A stretch of 14,205 bases of DNA from the NCBI GenBank assembly GCA_046729255.1, contig JBKPGF010000089.1, forward strand, positions 1 to 14,205. Direction: 5' to 3'. This stretch comes from PALSA-612 sp046729255 (GTDB lineage Bacteria > Actinomycetota > Thermoleophilia > Gaiellales > Gaiellaceae). A model generated the notes under the pieces. It was not told the origin of the DNA. It saw only the letters and a list, made by a program, of their open reading frames with translations, and did not search any database. Positions 8,276 to 14,205 of the stretch are shown in pieces (positions within the stretch are counted from its first letter, which is position 1; each line of letters begins with the position of its first letter). Made by a program: the position numbers and the translations under genes.

Positions 8276-9312
8276 TGAGGCGCGGATCGACTTTCGCGAC
8301 GGCGCTCGCCGTCGTCCTCTTCGTCGCGGCCGTTGCGCTGCTGCCGCTTGTCGTCGACGACTTCCAGGCCTCGCAGTACTCGTACGTCGGCATCTACTTC
8401 ATCGCCATCTGCGGCCTCAACATCCTCACGGGCTACACGGGCCAGATCTCGCTCGGGCACGGCGCGTTCATGGCCGTCGGCGGGTACACGACGGCGATCC
8501 TCGCTGCGAAGGCGGGCTTTCCCTATTGGACGACGATCCCGCTCGCGGGCGTCGTCGCCGGAGCTGCCGGGCTGCTGCTCGCGATCCCCGCGTTACGGCT
8601 GAGCGGCCTCTACCTCGCGCTCGCGACGTTCGGCCTCGCGCTCGCCGCGCCGGCGCTCGTCAAGAAGTACCCGGACCTGACCGGCGGCTCGACGGGCCTC
8701 TCGTTCGACCTCGTCTCGGCGCCGTCATGGATCGACCTCTCGACGAACGACTGGTTCTACTACCTCTGCTGGTCGATCGCGCTTCTGGGGCTGGCGACGG
8801 CGTGGCTGCTGCTGCGCGGTCGCACCGGGCGCTCGTTCCGCGCGGTCCGCGACAGTGAGGTGGCGGCGGTGTCGTTCGGCATCCACTTGCCGACGTACAA
8901 GACGCTCGCGTTCTCCGTGTCGGCGTTCTACGCGGGCGTCGCGGGCGCACTGTTCGCCGTCGTCAACCTCAGCTACGTGAGCCCGGAGACGTTCGCGCTG
9001 CGCCTGTCGATCTACCTTGTGGTCGGCACCGTTGCGGCCGGGTTGGGGACGCTCTGGGGGATCGTGTTCGGCGCGCTGCTCATCGAATGGCTCGTGGCCC
9101 CGACGTTCGAGATCGGCACCGTGTCGAGGACGGACATCGTCGACTGGGCTGACCGCGTGCTGCCCTTGACGCTCGACCCGAGCGCGATCGGCATCGCCGA
9201 TTTCGTCTTCGGTGCGGTGCTCGTGCTCGTCATGATTCTCCTGCCGAAGGGCGCCGGCGGGCTGCTCAGGCGAGGAGTAACGGGGCTGGCAGACCGCCTG
9301 TACACTCGCTGA
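8272..9312 (+). CDS. livM: Branched-chain amino-acid-type ABC transporter permease LivM
   Basis: This 346-residue permease carries the LivM core GLNILTGYTGQISLGHGAFMAVGGYTTA (about residues 45-75 region), LSGLYLALATFGLALAAPALV, GRSFRAVRDSEVAAVSFGI, and KTLAFSVSAFYAGVAGALFA, followed by hydrophobic helices and a LLPKGAGGLLRR end. It pairs with LivH as the membrane channel. Two starts are possible: GTG at 8272, overlapping the livH stop in GTGA, or ATG at 8275, in a TGATG junction. They differ by one residue, and either implies coupled translation. A region after the last conserved permease block (about 270-310) is longer and more polar, probably an extracytoplasmic loop. Confidence 0.93.
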   Translation: MMRRGSTFATALAVVLFVAAVALLPLVVDDFQASQYSYVGIYFIAICGLNILTGYTGQISLGHGAFMAVGGYTTAILAAKAGFPYWTTIPLAGVVAGAAGLLLAIPALRLSGLYLALATFGLALAAPALVKKYPDLTGGSTGLSFDLVSAPSWIDLSTNDWFYYLCWSIALLGLATAWLLLRGRTGRSFRAVRDSEVAAVSFGIHLPTYKTLAFSVSAFYAGVAGALFAVVNLSYVSPETFALRLSIYLVVGTVAAGLGTLWGIVFGALLIEWLVAPTFEIGTVSRTDIVDWADRVLPLTLDPSAIGIADFVFGAVLVLVMILLPKGAGGLLRRGVTGLADRLYTR

Positions 9313-9317
9313 CCCCG

Positions 9318-10550
9318 GTGATGCGCTTGTCCATCGCACTCGCGGCTCTGCTCGTCGCGGCCGGCACGGCCCTCGCCGGCTCGGCTACCGATCCCGGGAT
9401 CTCGAGCGACATGATCCTGATCGGCGGCACCTCGCCAATCTCCGGGGAAGCCTCCTCGGCTGCGGCGGTCGCTCGAGGAGCGGACGTGTACTTCAAGTCG
9501 GTGAACGCCGCCGGCGGCGTGAACAAGCGGAAGATCACCTACAAGTTCCTCGACGACGGGTACGACCCCGCGAGGACCGTCCAAGTCGTGCGCGAGCTCG
9601 TCCAGCAGGATCAGGTCTTCGCGCTCTTCAACACGCTCGGGACGAACAACAACCTCGCCGTGCGCGACTTCCTCAACCAGGCGGGCGTGCCGCAGCTCTT
9701 CGTGGCGAGCGGCGCCAACACCTTCGGCGCCGACTACCGAAAGTACCCGTGGACGATCGGCTTCATCCCCAGCTACATCCTCGAGGGACGGGTCTATGGC
9801 CGCTACATCGTCAAGAACTTCCCGACGCTGCGGCTCGGCGTCCTCTACCAGGACGACGCGTACGGCAAGGACATGGTCGCCGGCCTGAAGAAGGGTCTCG
9901 GCGCGAAGCAGAAGCAGATCGTGTCGCTCGTCGGCTACGACCCCAGCGGCGCGAGCGTCACCTCGCAGGTGGCGCAGATCAAGTCGTCGAGGGCGAACGC
10001 GTACCTCATTTTCGCCTTCGGGAAGTTCGCCGTGCAGGCCGGTATCGAGGCGGCGAAGCTCGGCTGGAAGCCGAAGGTCGTGATCGTCAACGCCGTGGCC
10101 TCCTCGGCCAACCTCATGGGCCTCGGCGACCTTGCCGGCGCGAAGCCGATCAACCGCGGCGCGATCTCGATCGCGGTGCTGAAGGACCCGACCGACCCCA
10201 AGTGGGCGAAGGATCCGGGGCTCGCGTTCGCGACGAGGATCCTGAAGAAGTACGCGCCGGGCGCGAACACGAAAGACGGCTACTACATCGCGGGGATGGC
10301 GTCCGCGATATCGCTCGTCAACGTTCTCAAACGCGCGGGCGTGAACCCGACCCGGGCGTCGGTCATGAAGGCCGCCCGCTCGCAGAACCAGCCGAACCAT
10401 CCGCTGCTCCTCCCCGGCATCGCCGTGAAGACCTCCGCTCGGGACGGCTTCCCGATCGAGCAGATGGCGCTTCAGCGCTGGGTGAGCGGCAAGGGCTCCG
10501 CGCAGGGACACTGGTCGATGTTCGGCCCGCTGCGGACCGCGAAGAGCTAG
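9318..10550 (+). CDS. livK: Branched-chain amino-acid-type ABC transporter substrate-binding protein
   Basis: This 410-residue periplasmic-binding-type protein (Leu/Ile/Val-binding fold, type I) opens with a signal peptide: a basic start, the hydrophobic run LSIALAALLVAAG, and a likely signal peptidase I site after ALA. There is no cysteine lipobox. The mature part has ILIGGTSPISGEAS, GVNKRKITYKFLDDGYDPARTVQVVRELVQ, and LGVLYQDDAYGKDMVAGLKKGL, all typical of LivJ/LivK-like receptors. It would deliver ligand to LivHM; the ligand may be an amino acid or another small hydrophobic or aromatic compound. It starts at GTG 9318 or ATG 9321, five to eight bases after livM, with a weak Shine-Dalgarno. 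The convergent GNAT frame overlaps its last 188 bases. Confidence 0.92.
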   Translation: MMRLSIALAALLVAAGTALAGSATDPGISSDMILIGGTSPISGEASSAAAVARGADVYFKSVNAAGGVNKRKITYKFLDDGYDPARTVQVVRELVQQDQVFALFNTLGTNNNLAVRDFLNQAGVPQLFVASGANTFGADYRKYPWTIGFIPSYILEGRVYGRYIVKNFPTLRLGVLYQDDAYGKDMVAGLKKGLGAKQKQIVSLVGYDPSGASVTSQVAQIKSSRANAYLIFAFGKFAVQAGIEAAKLGWKPKVVIVNAVASSANLMGLGDLAGAKPINRGAISIAVLKDPTDPKWAKDPGLAFATRILKKYAPGANTKDGYYIAGMASAISLVNVLKRAGVNPTRASVMKAARSQNQPNHPLLLPGIAVKTSARDGFPIEQMALQRWVSGKGSAQGHWSMFGPLRTAKS

Positions 10551-11406
10551 CGCTTCTGACGAGCTCGAGCGAGCGGTCGTGTGCCCGCATGCCGACCGAC
10601 TCGTAGAGCGCCGTCGCTTGCGATCCGGCAATCGAGTAGACGATCGCGTGTGTTGCGCCTTCCTCCCTGAGTCGCTGATGAGCGAAGCGACATACGGCCG
10701 AGGCCAACCCTTGCCGCCGGTGATCGGGATGCGTGCCGACCGGCTCCAGCTCGCCTACACGATTCTCGTCGTCGAGCCAGGCCAGGCAGTACGCCGCGAA
10801 TGACCCATCGGGCGCCTCGACAACGCAATCGAGGTCGGCCCTGTACGGCCAGGCGGCCTGGACATTCGCAAAGCTCGCGACGGTGACCCGCGACGGCGCC
10901 CAGACGACCTGGTGGAGCTCGACGCGACGCTCGAGGTCCTCGGGCTGGACGGTGCGCAGGCGATAGCCCTCGGGAACGGCAGGCGGTTGCAGTTCCGACA
11001 GCTCACGGGCGTGGTAGACGAACTCCCTGCTCTCTGAGTCGACCTCGTAGCCGCGACTCCGAAGCAGCGCGAGCCGTTCCGCGTCGCTGGAGAGGGACGA
11101 CGCTCGCAGCTCCTCACCTTCCGCCTCTGCCTCGAACCAGTCGAGCAGCTGACCATGGAGCGCACCGCCGCGGCTCTGCGGATGGATCTCGTGAACTAGC
11201 GTCGCCGGCAGCCGCAGCCATGCCCACGCGACCGGCTCGCCGGCCTCCTCCCAGACCCGGATCCGCCACTCGCACTCGCGCCCTGTGTGCTGGAAGCGCT
11301 GCCAGGCGACGTCGCCGACGTGGTTCTCGACGCGCGGTCCTTCGAGCCGCCAGAGCTCCGAGACGAGCGCCTGCATGCGCCGTGTCTGCGCGAAGGAATC
11401 TTTCAC
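10363..11406 (-). CDS. GNAT N-acetyltransferase, with C-terminus running into livK
   Basis: The frame encodes 347 residues, but recognisable GNAT sequence ends near residue 284 (about position 10555). Residues 145-284 form a standard GNAT domain. The acetyl-CoA-binding motif A is visible as VGTHPDHRRQGLASAV (223-238), followed by ATALYESVGM (264-273). Residues 1-135 look like a second, degenerate GNAT domain, as in tandem GNAT proteins. The acceptor substrate is unknown. The final 63 residues are Ser/Arg/Ala/Gly-rich and lie antisense to livK, so they look like read-through. A TAG in another frame at 10547-10549 would end the protein cleanly if a single base were missing from this copy. The GTG start at 11406 overlaps the stop of the DsbA-like gene (GTGA). 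Confidence 0.82.
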   Translation of the reverse strand: MKDSFAQTRRMQALVSELWRLEGPRVENHVGDVAWQRFQHTGRECEWRIRVWEEAGEPVAWAWLRLPATLVHEIHPQSRGGALHGQLLDWFEAEAEGEELRASSLSSDAERLALLRSRGYEVDSESREFVYHARELSELQPPAVPEGYRLRTVQPEDLERRVELHQVVWAPSRVTVASFANVQAAWPYRADLDCVVEAPDGSFAAYCLAWLDDENRVGELEPVGTHPDHRRQGLASAVCRFAHQRLREEGATHAIVYSIAGSQATALYESVGMRAHDRSLELVRSASSSRSAAGRTSTSVPARSPCRSPSAEAPSARSGSRPERRSSRRCRGGAADGSAGSASGRPS

Positions 11407-12005
11407 TCGGCGAGCTGGGCGTACGCCTGCCTGAACACCTCGCGCGGCTGCGCGCCGAGTACGAGCAGCCGGCTGTCGAGCACGAAGGCGGGGATGCCGT
11501 TGATGCCGACCGAATGGGCTTCCGTCGTCGATGCCTGGACGCGATCGCCGTACTCGTCGCCAGCCAACACCTCGTCCACCTCGGCGGGGTCGAGACCGGC
11601 TTCGGCAGCGAGGGCGCGCAGCTCTTCCGGATCGCCGATGTTTCTGCCTTCCTCCCAGTAGGCGTCCATCAGCCGATCGTGCATCTGCTTGTGGAGGCCA
11701 CGCTCGCGCGCGAGCTCCGTCACGCGCAATGCGTCCTTCGTGTTCGGGACGACGTCGGGATGCGGGTTGTAGACGAGGCCGTTCGCCTCGAACATCCGCC
11801 GCACGCGGTCGATGCCGGAGTCCCCATAGCGCGCGAGCAGCTGCTCCCGCGGGAGACCCTCCTCCGGGTACTCGGGGTGGAGGTCGAAGGGAAGCCACGT
11901 GACCTGCGCGCCGAACCGGCGCTCGAGCCAGTCGGCCGTGGGCTGGCCGACTCGGCAGTAGGGTCAGATGTAGTCGGACCAGACGAGGACTTCGTGCTCG
12001 CTCAC
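11403..12005 (-). CDS. DsbA/FrnE-family oxidoreductase with in-frame UGA: probable selenoprotein (UPYC)
   Basis: Reading through one TGA at codon 14 gives a complete 200-residue DsbA-family protein of FrnE type (thioredoxin fold with helical insertion). It starts MSEHEVLVWSDYI, then UGA, then PYC-RVGQP. Other landmarks are WLPFDLHPEYPEEGLPREQL, the all-helical middle with MHDRLMDAYWEEGRNIGD, the cis-proline region VGINGIPAFVLDS and GAQPREVF near the end. Family members have CPWC or CPYC here, so the UGA replaces precisely the reactive N-terminal Cys; Cys17 remains. The GTG start at 12005 has GGAGG four bases upstream and overlaps the lysA stop in GTGA. No other stop or frameshift interrupts the frame. 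A SECIS-like hairpin follows the UGA. No signal peptide: probably cytosolic thiol/selenol redox enzyme. Alternatives are a sequencing error or a fresh nonsense mutation (TGC to TGA). Confidence 0.78.
11927..11956 (-). promoter_or_regulatory. Candidate bacterial SECIS element
   Basis: On the minus strand, beginning seven bases after the UGA, there is an 8-bp perfect stem (AGTCGGCC at 11952-11945 with GGCCGACT at 11937-11930). It is capped by a 7-nt loop AGCCCAC (11944-11938) and extended below a single bulged G (11953) by GCC/GGC. Bacterial SECIS hairpins are recognised by SelB and usually carry a G within the first two loop positions, some 16-37 bases after the UGA. Here the second loop base is G at 11943, with 20 bases between it and the UGA. 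Chance hairpins are common in GC-rich DNA, but position and loop both fit. Confidence 0.65.
11964..11966 (-). other. In-frame UGA, proposed selenocysteine codon (Sec14)
   Basis: The TGA is codon 14 of the DsbA-like frame and replaces the first Cys of the C-P-Y-C redox motif. Replacement of a redox-active Cys by UGA in a UxxC motif is the standard signature of thioredoxin-fold selenoproteins. A one-base change from TGC would give the Cys form. Confidence 0.72.
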
Positions 12006-13267
12006 TCTGCCTCCAGCCGTAGAAGGTCGTCGACCGTCTCGCGGCGGCGGATGATGCGCGCGTGGCCGTCGGCGACGAGCACGGCCGCCGGCCGCGGCAC
12101 CGCGTTGTAGTTCGAGCTCATACCCAGGGTGTATGCCCCGGTCGCAGCAACGGCAAGCACGTCTCCGCGACTTGGCTCGGGGAGCAGTGCGCGCTCGATC
12201 ATCACGTCAGCCGACTCGCAGTGCTTGCCGCAAATCGCGTAGGCCGCCGTCGCGGTCTCGTCGGCGCGGTTCGCGAGCAGCGCCGTGTGGCGTGCTCCGT
12301 AGAGCTGCGGACGAGGGTTGTCCGACATGCCGCCGTCCACGGCGACGTACGTGACGTTCTCGCTTGCCTGCTTCACGGAGCCGACGCGATAGAGCGTGAC
12401 GCCGGCCTGCCCCACGAGCGACCTCCCGGGCTCGAGGATGATGCGCGGTTGCGGGAGGTCGTGGAGCGACCACGCGTGCTCCACTCGCTCGAGGAGCGCC
12501 CGCACGAACGTCTCGACGGCCAGTCGCGGATCCTCCACCGTGTACGGGATGCCGAGGCCACCGCCGAGGTCGACGACGGACGGCGTCCAGCCGAGCTCGG
12601 CGCGGCAGTCGGCAGCGAACGCGGCCAGCCAATCGATCGCCATGCGCTCGGCGCCGACTCCAAGTAGCTGCGAGCCGATGTGGACGTGCAGGCCCTCGGC
12701 CTCGAGGCCAAGCTCAGCACAGCGCGCGAGCGTGGCTGACGCTTGTTCGGGCGTAAGGCCGAACTTCGAGCCGCGGTGGCCTGTCGCGATCGCCCAGTGA
12801 GTGTCGGCGTCGATGCCCGGAGTGACGCGGACAAGGACGCGCCGCACCCCAGCGGCAGCTGCGCGCTCGGCGTCGTCGGGCGCGTCGAGCACTACGAGAC
12901 AGTTCGCCTTCGCACCCGCGGCGAGCTCGTCGTCCGCCTTGTTGTTGCCGTCCAGAACGATTGCGTCGCCGTCGATCCCTGCCCGCTGTGCATATGCGAG
13001 CTCCCCGAGCGTCGAGGCCTCGGCGCCCAGTTCCTCCTCGGCGAACACTCTGAGTAGGGCGAGGCTCGGGAACGCCTTCACGCTGTAGAGGACGGTCGCG
13101 CCCGGCGCTGCCTCGCGGTAGGCGCGCGCCCGTGCTCGCAGCGTCTGGTCGCAATAGACGAGGAGCGGCGTCCCGTGCTCGTCGGCAAGCGCGTTCGCCT
13201 TGAATCCTCCGAGTACGAGCTCGCCGCTCTCGACCGCCGCGCTGTCAGGAAAGAGGTCGAGGCTCAT
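12002..13267 (-). CDS. lysA: Diaminopimelate decarboxylase
   Basis: This 421-residue fold-type III PLP enzyme decarboxylates meso-diaminopimelate to L-lysine, the last step of lysine synthesis, in the cytoplasm. Visible motifs are the PLP lysine in LYSVKAFPS (Lys64), HVHIGSQ (194-200), the phosphate-binding VVDLGGGLGIPY (231-242), substrate-binding EPGRSLVG (279-286), DGGMSDNPRPQLYGA (311-325), the catalytic Cys350 in CGKHCESADV and Tyr379 in GAYTLGMSSNYN. The CESAD form differs slightly from the commoner CESGD. Length is normal for the family. The ATG at 13267 has GAGGTG seven bases upstream and overlaps the end of the cupin gene by 23 bases. The stop overlaps the start of the DsbA-like selenoprotein candidate. 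Confidence 0.95.
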   Translation of the reverse strand: MSLDLFPDSAAVESGELVLGGFKANALADEHGTPLLVYCDQTLRARARAYREAAPGATVLYSVKAFPSLALLRVFAEEELGAEASTLGELAYAQRAGIDGDAIVLDGNNKADDELAAGAKANCLVVLDAPDDAERAAAAGVRRVLVRVTPGIDADTHWAIATGHRGSKFGLTPEQASATLARCAELGLEAEGLHVHIGSQLLGVGAERMAIDWLAAFAADCRAELGWTPSVVDLGGGLGIPYTVEDPRLAVETFVRALLERVEHAWSLHDLPQPRIILEPGRSLVGQAGVTLYRVGSVKQASENVTYVAVDGGMSDNPRPQLYGARHTALLANRADETATAAYAICGKHCESADVMIERALLPEPSRGDVLAVAATGAYTLGMSSNYNAVPRPAAVLVADGHARIIRRRETVDDLLRLEAE

Positions 13268-13613
13268 AGGGCTGCACCTCGTCGGCGCCCTCGATGACGA
13301 TCATGGTGAGGCCGTCGTCCGTCCATATCTCGTGCTCCTCGCCGGCGTCCCAGAAAACGGCCTCGCCGGCACCGATCGCGTGCGGCTCGCCGTCGGCGCC
13401 GCTGACCCAGCCCGTACCTTCGACCACCGCAAACAGGTGTGGATACGTCGCCGGGTGGCGGCCCATACGGCCACCCAGCTCGAGACGGAAACACGCCGCC
13501 TGAAACAACCCACCGGCGGCGAGCGGCGCCGTGATTGGCGCCTGCGTCATGCCTACGCTGCCGAAGACGTCGATGCTCCAGGCACGATCGGGCCGAAAGT
13601 CCACGAGGCGCAT
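13245..13613 (-). CDS. Small cupin-domain protein
   Basis: This 122-residue single-domain cupin shows the first cupin motif in GRHPATYPHLFAVVEGTGWVSG (conserved His and Glu positions, about 49-70) and the second in GAGEAVFWDAGEEHEIW (about 81-97). The fold usually binds a metal or a small ligand; no enzymatic activity can be assigned. I start it at ATG 13613, at MRLVDF; upstream codons in the same frame lie in the leuS leader on the other strand and look non-coding. It heads an overlapping four-gene unit with lysA, the DsbA-like gene and the GNAT gene. Confidence 0.82.
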   Translation of the reverse strand: MRLVDFRPDRAWSIDVFGSVGMTQAPITAPLAAGGLFQAACFRLELGGRMGRHPATYPHLFAVVEGTGWVSGADGEPHAIGAGEAVFWDAGEEHEIWTDDGLTMIVIEGADEVQPYEPRPLS

Positions 13614-13640
13614 GACGGCGACGCTAGCAGGCGTTACAAT
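13612..13640 (+). promoter_or_regulatory. Promoter for leuS leader (ATGACG - 17 nt - TACAAT)
   Basis: A -35-like ATGACG (13612-13617) and a strong -10 box TACAAT (13635-13640) are separated by exactly 17 bases. Transcription would start near 13647, a few bases before the leader mini-ORF. The -35 box overlaps the start codon of the divergent cupin gene. Confidence 0.6.
13621..13626 (-). promoter_or_regulatory. Possible leaderless -10 box for the cupin-lysA-dsbA-GNAT unit
   Basis: On the minus strand TAGCGT fits TANNNT and ends seven bases before the cupin ATG at 13613, with no Shine-Dalgarno between. It lies inside the spacer of the divergent leuS promoter, so the two promoters would compete. 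Short motif, weak support. Confidence 0.28.
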
Positions 13641-13649
13641 GCGCCCAGG

Positions 13650-13670
13650 ATGCAGGGCCTTCTCGCATAG
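13650..13670 (+). CDS. Candidate leuS leader peptide (MQGLLA)
   Basis: A six-codon ORF, ATG-CAG-GGC-CTT-CTC-GCA then TAG, begins only about three bases after the predicted transcription start. It contains two adjacent leucine codons in front of a leucyl-tRNA synthetase gene. That is the pattern of a ribosome-sensing leader peptide, although two Leu codons are few and there is no room for a normal ribosome binding site, so it would be read nearly leaderless. Too short to be certain. Confidence 0.4.
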   Translation: MQGLLA

Positions 13671-13674
13671 CGCA

Positions 13675-13706
13675 GGAAGCACCGCGGCGACGCCGCGTCG
13701 GCTTCC
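13675..13706 (+). promoter_or_regulatory. Leader hairpin upstream of the leuS terminator
   Basis: The arms GGAAGC (13675-13680) and GCTTCC (13701-13706) enclose a small asymmetric internal loop. Inside that are arms CGCGGC (13683-13688) and GCCGCG (13692-13697) around a three-base loop. It begins five bases after the mini-ORF stop, so a ribosome stalled on the Leu codons could disturb its 5' arm. The sequence ACCGCGG recalls a T-box antiterminator, but the other T-box features are missing. Confidence 0.5.
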
Positions 13707-13710
13707 CACG

Positions 13711-13734
13711 GCCTCTCACCCGAGAGGCTTTTTT
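13711..13734 (+). terminator. Intrinsic terminator/attenuator in the leuS leader
   Basis: A 7-bp perfect stem, GCCTCTC (13711-13717) and GAGAGGC (13722-13728), with loop ACCC is followed at once by six T residues (13729-13734). It lies about 18 bases before the leuS start, so it would stop transcription ahead of the gene. That placement points to attenuation rather than ending an upstream gene, since the upstream gene is on the other strand. Confidence 0.82.
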
Positions 13735-13752
13735 GTTCCCGTAGGGAGACGG

Positions 13753-14205
13753 ATGGGGCGATACGACCCACAGCAGATCGAGGCGAAGTGGCAGCGCGTC
13801 TGGAAGGACGAGCGCGCCTTTCACACGCCGAACCCTGCCCCGGGCGAGGAGGACGACGCGCGGCACTGGTACCAGCTGGAGATGCTCCCGTACCCGTCCG
13901 GGACGCTGCACATGGGGCACGTCCTCAACTACACGATGGGCGATGTCCAGACGCATCTGCGGCGCCGTCAGGGTTGGCGGGTGCTGCGGCCGATGGGTTT
14001 CGACTCGTTCGGGTTGCCGGCCGAGAACGCCGCCATCAGCGAGGGCGGCCACCCGCGCGAGATCACCGAGAAGTACATCGAGGTCATCCGGACGCAGATG
14101 AAGCGGCTCGGCTGGGCGATCGACTGGGACCGCGAGCTGGCCGCCCACGACCCCGACTACTACCGGTGGACACAGTGGCTCTCCCTGCGCTTCCTCGAGC
14201 GCGGG
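13753..14205 (+). CDS. leuS: Leucyl-tRNA synthetase, 5' part (cut by window end)
   Basis: The first 151 codons are present and run off the right edge. The protein starts MGRYDPQQIEAKWQRVW and shows the class I HIGH motif as HMGH inside MLPYPSGTLHMGHVLNYTMGD, then GFDSFGLPAENAAI and GHPREITEKYIE, all characteristic of bacterial LeuRS. The enzyme attaches leucine to tRNA-Leu in the cytoplasm; the editing domain and KMSKS loop lie beyond the window. The ATG at 13753 has AGGGAG four bases upstream. The leader holds a promoter, a Leu-containing mini-ORF and a terminator, so expression is probably controlled by leucine or charged tRNA-Leu supply. Confidence 0.96.
   Translation, partial: MGRYDPQQIEAKWQRVWKDERAFHTPNPAPGEEDDARHWYQLEMLPYPSGTLHMGHVLNYTMGDVQTHLRRRQGWRVLRPMGFDSFGLPAENAAISEGGHPREITEKYIEVIRTQMKRLGWAIDWDRELAAHDPDYYRWTQWLSLRFLERG

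Noticed and set aside
10541..10556. Imperfect 16-nt palindrome at the livK stop as a terminator
   Set aside because: It has internal mismatches and no T-run on either side, so an intrinsic terminator is not supported.
9012..10631. 539-codon minus-strand open frame opposite livM/livK
   Set aside because: It is antisense to two clearly conserved genes, is Arg/Asp/Glu/His-rich in the way of GC-rich shadow frames, and matches no family.
11403..11804. DsbA-like protein starting at the internal ATG at 11804
   Set aside because: This start removes the redox motif, the first strand and helix of the fold, has no good ribosome binding site, and ignores the well supported GTG at 12005.
11403..12005. 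DsbA-like gene as a plain pseudogene
   Set aside because: There is only one stop, it lies exactly at the catalytic Cys, a SECIS-like hairpin follows it, and both flanking gene overlaps are intact. A recent nonsense mutation or base-call error is still possible.
13671..13734. T-box riboswitch upstream of leuS
   Set aside because: ACCGCGG before a terminator is suggestive, but the UGGN tRNA-acceptor-pairing bulge is missing, and the predicted transcript has no room for a specifier stem.

Overview
The window is high-GC DNA in which genes are packed tightly on both strands. GTG and TTG starts are frequent, and stop/start overlaps of the GTGA type recur. This style, together with likely leaderless -10 (TANNNT) promoters, suggests an Actinomycetota-like bacterium, possibly a deep lineage such as Thermoleophilia. 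That placement is an inference from style, not from a marker-gene search. No mobile element, CRISPR array, tRNA or rRNA gene was seen.

Layout: (1) 11-2504, minus strand: a CaiB/BaiF CoA-transferase, a cytoplasmic BNR/Asp-box beta-propeller and a MoaD/ThiS-like ubiquitin-fold protein ending in Gly-Gly, linked by two 4-nt GTGA overlaps. (2) 2691-5254, plus strand: a DedA-family membrane protein overlapping a thioredoxin-domain YyaL/SPATA20-type protein. (3) 5251-5670, minus strand: a SnoaL-like protein whose stop codon shares a CTAG with the preceding gene. (4) 5730-10550, plus strand: a complete branched-chain amino-acid-type (HAAT/Liv) ABC transporter in the order LivG, LivF, LivH, LivM, substrate-binding protein. 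A structured 190-nt spacer lies between LivG and LivF. (5) 10363-13613, minus strand: cupin, lysA (diaminopimelate decarboxylase), a DsbA/FrnE-like oxidoreductase and a GNAT acetyltransferase, all overlapping. (6) 13612-14205, plus strand: a promoter, an attenuator-like leader and the 5' part of leuS.

The most notable item is the DsbA/FrnE-like gene at 11403-12005. Its reading frame is intact from a good ribosome binding site to the stop, except for one in-frame TGA. That TGA sits exactly where the first cysteine of the CPYC redox motif belongs, giving UPYC. Directly downstream is a strong hairpin with the geometry of a bacterial SECIS element. The simplest reading is a selenocysteine-containing DsbA-family protein. 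A conventional gene caller would miss its start and report only a truncated C-terminal piece.

Other points of interest are the leuS leader (mini-ORF with adjacent Leu codons, hairpin and terminator), the CoA-transferase/propeller/ubiquitin-like cassette, a GNAT gene that runs past its domain end into livK, a cluster of hairpins in the dedA tail, and a small ORF that exactly bridges livG and livF.
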